NCBI RefSeq assembly: GCF_033439725.1
Contig: NW_026944385.1
Location: 2,761,001 to 2,825,000 of the forward strand
DNA from: Neurospora tetraspora
Lineage: Eukaryota > Ascomycota > Sordariomycetes > Sordariales > Sordariaceae
Length of the DNA stretch: 64,000 nucleotides
Direction: 5' to 3'
How positions within the stretch are numbered: position 1 is the first letter of the stretch; each line of letters begins with the position of its first letter. The notes beneath the pieces were generated by a model. That model worked only from the letters and a program-made list of their open reading frames with translations, had not been told where the DNA came from and made no database searches. Shown here in pieces: positions 57,855 through 64,000 of the stretch. A program made the position numbers and the translations under genes.

Positions 57855-58222
57855 GTTAATTTAGAGTAATATAAGAATATAAAATAGTTAATAGGGTAAA
57901 GTTAGAATTCTATTTATAATAACGGATGTTAAATTGGAAAGAAAAGAAGAGAGAAAATTATAGTACAAACGTTTAGAGCCTTTTTAATACATTAATTATA
58001 TAAATAATAGCGGACCTATATACGGGTCGCTAATAGCTAATCCTTTTACTTGTATTCTCTTTACTTACAAAGTGAAGATTATACGTACTAAAATCCACCC
58101 TATACTTAGTCTTAATATAATTAATTAAATGAGATGTATCCCTTAGTCCGTGCTACGACTATATACTATATTCTAACATCGTACACGATACCCATCAGAC
58201 CCAGTCCGCTAGCGCTATCATA
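57855..58222 (-). repeat. Second Gypsy-B LTR (uninterrupted copy)
   Basis: About 368 bp, collinear with 18825-19025 plus 44696-44862. It keeps CGGGTCGCTAATAGC at about 58023 and ends GCGCTATCATA, matching GCGCCGTCACA. It shows the empty site for the Copia relic near 58070-58080. The boundary at the left is set by the neighbouring insertion. Confidence 0.6.
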
Positions 58223-58983
58223 ATAGTTCTACTTATACCTATTAGAGGCTTCCTAATTAGACAGTCGTAGAAGAACTTATAACCACCTCCTCGGAACCCA
58301 GCTACCCTATACTGCCTAATTAGTTCTTACCGAGGTGTCCTTATAATGCTTGATAAAATAATACAAACTAGGATACCAAATAAAAAGAAAAACTTTTTGC
58401 TATAAATCACTATATGATAAGACAGACGATAAAGCATATAATGATAAACGCGATAAGGCATACGACAAGGCATGCTAGTGTTCTCGAGCATAGCACTCGC
58501 TAATGCTATAACAATTCCTATCCTCGCCTTTCTAGCTACTTATTTAATTTGTTTCATTTAACGTTCCTATAAAATATTGCTAGTTTTTCTATGCTTTTTT
58601 AATAAACTATTTGCTTTGCCTAAAAAAATATACTTGGATTCAGCAAGTACGTTTTTATCTAAGAAGCAACCTCTAAATTATATATAACCAGATATTTGTT
58701 ATACTTTGTCCGACTATGCTAACGCCTAGTAATGCACCATACCAACTGAAAGTCCATACAGTAAAAGTCTACAGGATGTAAAAGGAAAAAGAACCTTCGG
58801 CGGTGTTCTGCCTTAGCCTATCACCCCTGGTCAATTTCTGCCACTCTCCTTCTGTCCTCATATCCCAATCGCTCAACCCCCACTACTTTGTTATTCTTGT
58901 CGTTGTCCAATCCATGTGATGTCTCGGAGCACCAGAAGCCCGCTACGGAACACAAGATCTTTGATTTTTGCCACTACGACAAC
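58223..58983. other. Transition zone and 3' flank of KGD2
   Basis: Non-coding. Composition passes from RIPed to GC-normal between about 58250 and 58700. Imperfect palindromic and direct repeats (GATAAGGCATACGACAAGGC and a GCATGC-centred stretch) lie at 58440-58520. The KGD2 3' UTR must lie in the right part, but no clear poly(A) signal can be fixed. Confidence 0.5.
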
Positions 58984-60524
58984 TTAAAGAAGCATCTTCC
59001 TGGGGTCCTCAATGTACTCCTTCACCTTGACCAGGAACTGGACTGCCTCCCTGCCATCAAGCAGTCTGTGGTCGTAGGTGAGAGCCAAGTACATCATGGG
59101 GCGAATTTCAACCTTTCCGTTGACAGCAACAGGGCGCTCCTTGATAGCATGGAGACCCAAAACTGCGCTCTGAGGAAGGTTGATGATCGGGGTACCCATC
59201 AAGGAGCCGAAAACGCCTCCGTTGCTGATGGTGAAAGTGCCGCCAGCCATGTCCTCAATGGTGAGCTTACCATCACGAGCCTGCAGTAACAGTCAGTAAG
59301 GTGGTATAAGCAATCAATAGGCGCGGGAATCCGTACCTTTTTGCCCATATCAGCGATAGACTTCTCAATGCTAACGAGGTCCATGCCTTCAACATTGCGG
59401 ACCACGGGAGTGACAAGACCCTTCTCGGTGGCCACAGCGACACTGATGTCAACATAGTCCCGATAGACAATGGTGTCACCGCCATTGGGACCCTCAATCG
59501 AGGCATTGACGGCCGGGATGTCGCGCATGGCCAAGACACACGCGCGGGAAAAGGCACTCATGAAGCCGAGCTTGACACCGGTCTTCTTGAGGATCTCGTC
59601 CTTGTACTGCTTGCGGAAATCCATCAAGGCCGACATGTCAACTTCGTTGAAGGTGGTAAGCGAGGCAGCCGTGTTCTGGGACTGCTTGAGACGCTCGGCG
59701 ATGCGGAGGCGCATGCGGTTCATCTTGACCTGTAGGGTGTTAGTTTGCCCGATTCACCACTCTGTTCGCCCAGGAGCCGTGTACTTACTCTGCGCTCCTC
59801 GCGGTTGCCCAGTGTAGCCGGGGCCTCCTTCGCAGGAGTAGTCTCCTGCTTGGGGGCAGGAGTTTCCTTCTTGGCGGGCGTGGGAGCAGGAGCAGCGGCG
59901 GGCTTGGTCTCCTGCTTAGGCTCCGGAGCCTTCTCAGGAGCAGGAGCGCTGTCCTTGGGAGCAGCCTCCTTGCTCTCGGACGCGGCCGGCTTTTCGGCAC
60001 CGCCCTCCTTGGGCGCACCACCAAGCTCTAACCGGACGATGTCCTGGCCGACTGTGACAGTGTCCTCCTCATTGACGAGGAACTCCTTGATGGTACCGGC
60101 CTCGGGAGCGTTGACGGCAACATCGATCTAGAGCCCAGTGGCAGAAGCAATTAGAAAGCTGGTACATGTGCCGCTGGCGAAATATGACGGTAGCGTAAGG
60201 GAGGACAGGGGGCAGGCAGCATGTGCTCCAAGCGGTCTAGGCTCCGACACCGGCACGGGACTGAGGAAGCGTTATACACACCTTGTCGGTCTCGATGGTC
60301 GCGATCTCCTCGTCCTGCTCGACATAGTCGCCAACCTTCTTGCTCCACTGCTTCAAGGTACCCTCGCTGATGGACTCGGCCATTTGGGGGACTTTGATGA
60401 CCTTGTCGGCGTAGGTGCGGACATGCTGGAACTGCAGGGGAAGCTGTCGGAGCGCGGGGTTTGCATTGCAGAGCGCGAGTTTGGGAGCGGCGCGGGCCGC
60501 AAGACGAAGACCTTTATACAGCAT
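58984..60524 (-). CDS. KGD2: Dihydrolipoamide succinyltransferase, E2 of 2-oxoglutarate dehydrogenase
   Basis: Transfers the succinyl group to CoA in the mitochondrial 2-oxoglutarate dehydrogenase complex (TCA cycle). Exons: 60524-60282, 60127-59789, 59729-59337, 59280-58984, giving 423 residues. Introns of 154, 59 and 56 bp begin GTGTGT, GTAAGT and GTACGG and end TAG, CAG, CAG, all in phase 0; the last has a TACTGAC branch point. An Arg/Ala-rich presequence occupies residues 1 to about 38. The lipoyl domain is about 41-116 with the lipoylated Lys81 in ETDK, the last codon of exon 1. An Ala/Pro/Lys/Glu linker runs to about 190, then the catalytic domain with His396 and Asp400 (TYDHRLLDG). There is no E1/E3-binding domain, normal for this family. 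The ATG at 60524 is the first in frame; upstream codons are open but lack ATG. Composition is host-like and unmutated. Confidence 0.96.
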
Positions 60525-62261
60525 AGTGGCGGGATTTCGGGCAAGAGAGCAGGAGTTGGCAGGGGCGCAAGACAAAGATGTGTCTTTTCAGAGGTGTTGT
60601 AGGACTATAGGTTGGGGAAAAGAGCGTCGGACGGGAAGGACGCGAAATTGGCGGTTGTGATAAGATTGTCGTGAGGCTACAGGTTCTGACTCGGCGACAA
60701 TGACGCAGCACCCAGCACGGAAATCTGCCGGGACAACCGGAAAACTAACGGTCAGATCATCTGTGACCCGGAAAGAGGGTACATTAACTCAATTGCATTC
60801 CAGATATCATAGAAAAACTCCGAATTCACTCCCGCATGAAATGCGACTCTCGCGCATCTCCAACAAATGCGCTTTCTCTTGCCCGGCCTAGTTCTACATC
60901 AGAGCGGTACCTCTACCTAATGGAAAGCTGTGACTTTTTTTTCTCTCCGCAGCGCACGGCTTAACACTATGGATCTTAGCTGAGTGACGAGCAGCTGGAG
61001 CCCCCTAGAGGTACCAGCCTACCTAGGTAAGCCGTCTGGCCGCCCTTCTCCACAGCGTCACGGGGTCAGCCTCGTCGCAGTTTGCCGGGACGGGGAACGT
61101 CTTCTGGAAACAACCCAAGGATCGCAAGAATCATTCTGAGGTGCCACCCGGTAACATGAACAGTCCAGGGATCAACCTGCACCAAACACCTTTAAATTGT
61201 CGCTGCTAACAAGCCTTCCAGGCTCCTCTACCCTACGGGCGGTTCTTTGCCCCCATCAGCAACAGGCATCGTCGAACGTTTAATTATGAAAGATTCCCGG
61301 AAGACAGCGGACCTAACATTCTGCGTAGATGTTCAACTCACATCATTCCATATTGGACACCATTTGCTTGGCGGTGAAGGTCCGAAGTTACGTCTATATG
61401 CCCGCGCGGTTCGCTCGGTAACATGGAGGCTATTTCGTAGCGGTACATCCTGCAATGCTGCTCATCCATCTTCTATCCTGTTGTCCGTACTTATAGTAGA
61501 GAGAGTATGTAGCATATCTTAGACGCTTGGACCTCTGGTTCGCCCATCCGTCCGGGTCACCGTTTACACCGTCGGAGTAACGGATTTTATATGCCAACGG
61601 ATGCCGGATGACCCAGCTCTCGAGGCTTTTAACGCCACCTCGATATGCACCACTTCCTCATAGGAAACTGGCAATTTACCTGAGCAGTCGCAATTTACTC
61701 TCCGCTATCTTAAGAAGCCGCATTTCGTCATTGCAGCAGGGTCGAGAAGGAAACTGACAAGTCGAGACAGGTCCGAATTATTTGTTAGGTTCAAGTTACT
61801 CTTGCCCACTTTTGTCAACTTAACTGCTTGAATCGGCGCTTTCGAGACTGCCACTCGAGGCACATGTAGCTACATGTCGAGGACGTCCGCCATTGAAGCA
61901 AGACGCACTAGCAGACCTACGATTGGCCAGTACAGTCTGGGGATAAATCCCATTTGAATGGTACTTAGTATGTACACTACGGTAATAAATGTTTACCCAG
62001 TACTTGGCCAGGTGCTGAAATAACCGATGTGATTTGTTGCCTTAGGCAGCCACCTTCAAGCATGGAATGGAAAAGAACGTGCGTCCTGCAAGCCCTCCAA
62101 TCGCCTATGCAATTGAGCTCCCGGTGTGTCAATGCCGTAAGGCGATGCGAGCAATATGCGTGTGCATGTGTGTGATGTATTCTGTAAAATCTAAGGTACT
62201 GCACAAAGTGTATAATGCACTGGCTATATATACAAGGCACAGGGTATAGGATACGCCTACC
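60525..62261. promoter_or_regulatory. GC-normal intergenic region upstream of KGD2
   Basis: 1.7 kb without convincing genes. Open frames (for example 61247-61522, 61977-62240) show no domain, splice logic or codon bias. The part near 60525-60900 should hold the KGD2 promoter and 5' UTR, but no TATA box or CCAAT motif stands out near the start. RIP-type DNA resumes abruptly near 62262. Confidence 0.55.
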
Positions 62262-64000
62262 TCACATATATATACTTAGTAAGCGCTAATAATACCCCCT
62301 AAATAAAAATACGACGTCCTCGTCGCTATTAAATCTAAACACTCGTAAAAAAGAAAAACGAAGTCTAATTAAGCATACTCTGCAAATCCGCCTTACGTCA
62401 AAATTATTACTCCCAATACTCTATAACTATATATACTATTCCCTATAAAATAAAATTGTTTCGTTATAGCCTCTCTTCGTATTTCTTTACGGCTTCGGCG
62501 CTAATATCTTCGACTTTCCTCTATTTATGATATTTAGGTCCTAATCCTTCGTATACTACTAAATATTTTTTTCTTTTACTATCGTATATTATAACGCTAT
62601 ATAGGTACTCTCTAAATCGGATTTAATTTAAACGGGGAAGTTATCTACTAAAAATATCTATTAGGGGCGCTAATTCGAAGTAGTTGGTACTAATTACTAA
62701 GTAGATTTTCTAATCGTTGGGTAAATCTAAACGATAAGCCGAGCGTCCGATTTTCTCGATAATTTTAAATAGGCTGACGAATTATTAACTTAGCTTCTTT
62801 CTAAGTATTGCCGCCTTTAGGGCGATATACTTATAATATAGCTTTAATATAATTTGATTTCTAATATTAAAAAATTTAAATAATTTTCTTCGGTCGAAAT
62901 ATTTTTTCATTATTATAATTAACGTAATAATAATATCGTTGATCGTAATTTTAACGATTAATAGAAGTAAAGCCTAAATTTAAATTTAATTCCGGTCCTT
63001 ATTTAATAAAATATTAACGACTATATTAGGGGTGAAACCTATAACCGCTTCGTTAAGTGAAACGCCGGTTACTGCAGTTCGTATATTATTAATATTAAAA
63101 ACGAAGAATAGGAGTGCTATTACCCTATAGATTTGGGTCTTCTAAAACGTTAATATAGTATTTCAAAATTAATTTAATAATAATATTTATACGCTCGCTT
63201 TAATCGTCTATCTATAGAATCCCTATTATTAATAATAACTTTAAATAATCCTTAATTAGCGATAAATAATCGGTTTAAAAACGCTACTACTTATTACTTA
63301 GCCGTTTAAATCAACTTTCCGGGGACTATATTTATTACCTTACTATATTTATAAATTATTCATAAAGCCGCGTTAAAATTGTCTAGGTCGGCTAATATAA
63401 AGAAACTTATAATAAAATTAATTATAATAATATAGAAAGGATAGGGAAGTCTAAAGATAAATTATAAATTCCCGTATACTTGACAGCGCTTAATTTTAAA
63501 TATACGGTATTCTAAGTAATTAGTTAAGTATTAATAGAATAATTTAGTACCGTCGATAATAAAATAGAAGAGTAAGTATTCGCTTAATTTAATGTAGCTA
63601 TTATAGTTTCCCCGATAAATCGAATCGAAGATTTTTTTAATATAGGAGTGCAGGATATATAGGCGGTTAGGGTTCCCCTTAGTAATTTACTACAAAAGAT
63701 TATTTTTAAAAGTAAACGGTAACTAAACCTAATTACAAATACTTAGTTGCGCGTTATTAAGGATTAGACGTTTAATTCTAACCAATTTTAGATATTCGTT
63801 ATATTCGTTAATAAATTCTTAACGAAAGTCTAGTGCTATTTATCTTAACGTATATCCCTTAATTAATAGTTAGCCGAATTAGGGATTTTTAATATCCTTG
63901 GTTAATACTAAGCGTATTGGTAGTAAGGTATTAAAATAGACTTCCTAGCGTAGTTAGTTAACTTCCGTTGTAAACAGTACTTAATATTCGTTTTGATTAT
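62262..64000 (-). pseudogene. Gypsy integrase relic, continues beyond the window
   Basis: Minus strand, right to left. A RLPYPFYIIIINFIISF segment (usual P.P...I..DFI) is followed by KYSKVINIVPGKLI near 63430-63310, the integrase core start. Nearer the left end the integrase C terminus is clear: KYFDRRKLFKFF, LILKLYYKYI, KIIEKIGRSAYRLDLP (about 62880-62720), then a chromodomain-like KYLVVYEGLGPKYHK (about 62560-62510). The family differs from the two Gypsy elements in the nest. No LTR is recognisable between 62262 and 62460. Confidence 0.75.

Noticed and set aside
1-58222. Centromere-specific DNA
   Set aside because: AT-rich RIPed retroelement nests occur at fungal centromeres but also at subtelomeres and dispersed islands; sequence alone cannot tell.
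59785-60131. Arg/Leu-rich and Gly/Ala-rich frames over KGD2 exon 2
   Set aside because: Frame shadows of the Ala/Pro/Lys linker of KGD2.
60282-60575. KGD2 start at 60575
   Set aside because: The codon there is TTG; the first in-frame ATG is at 60524, has A at -3 and gives a normal mitochondrial presequence.
61247-61522. Possible small gene upstream of KGD2
   Set aside because: No domain, splice sites or codon bias; random-looking translation.

Overview
The window looks like a heterochromatic, transposon-packed stretch of a filamentous ascomycete (Pezizomycotina) chromosome. Two things point there. The one host gene has short spliceosomal introns with fungal branch points (TACTGAC, CTAAC types). 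Almost everything else is AT-rich DNA in which retroelement proteins are still readable, but CpA/TpG are depleted and codons have become TAA/TAG in the pattern of repeat-induced point mutation (RIP). I cannot name the genus.

Region by region. 1-3466 is the 3' part of a plus-strand chromovirus-type Gypsy relic ending in its LTR. 3467-5655 is a minus-strand gag relic. 5656-9312 is a minus-strand PIF1-helicase relic with a structured, hairpin-rich end (candidate Helitron). 9313-13395 is an LTR element with gag and protease only. 13396-18281 holds unrecognised RIPed DNA, a solo LTR, a degenerate tandem repeat, a less mutated gene-like scrap and another LTR. 18282-58222 is a multi-layer transposon nest. 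58223-62261 is a GC-normal island with the only intact host gene, KGD2 (2-oxoglutarate dehydrogenase E2, minus strand, four exons). 62262-64000 is a Gypsy integrase relic that runs off the window.

The nest can be unpicked from matching LTRs, target-site duplications (TSDs) and reading-frame continuity. A minus-strand Gypsy relic has an LTR split by an old minus-strand Copia relic (19026-44690, TSD CAAAC). That Copia relic is broken by three later insertions: a 13.1-kb Gypsy (20658-33801, TSD ATAAA), a nearly intact young plus-strand Copia of the same lineage (36579-42471, TSD ATATT) and a 662-bp terminal-inverted-repeat element (43331-43992, TSD TTAATTAA). Removing them leaves a 5948-bp Copia, close to the 5893 bp of the young copy. 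The 13.1-kb Gypsy itself carries a 2.1-kb non-autonomous LTR element (TSD ATACC) and a 545-bp TRIM. To the right lie a solo LTR, another non-autonomous LTR element whose LTR carries a 649-bp long-TIR element, and a complete minus-strand Gypsy (49922-57849, TSD ATTAG).

The young Copia is the only element with near-intact coding capacity: a half-tRNA-iMet primer site, gag, protease-integrase, reverse transcriptase-RNase H and identical-length LTRs. It carries one in-frame TAG where a Trp codon is expected. I see no clustered metabolic, toxin or immune system; the novelty is in the nest architecture and several small unclassified elements.
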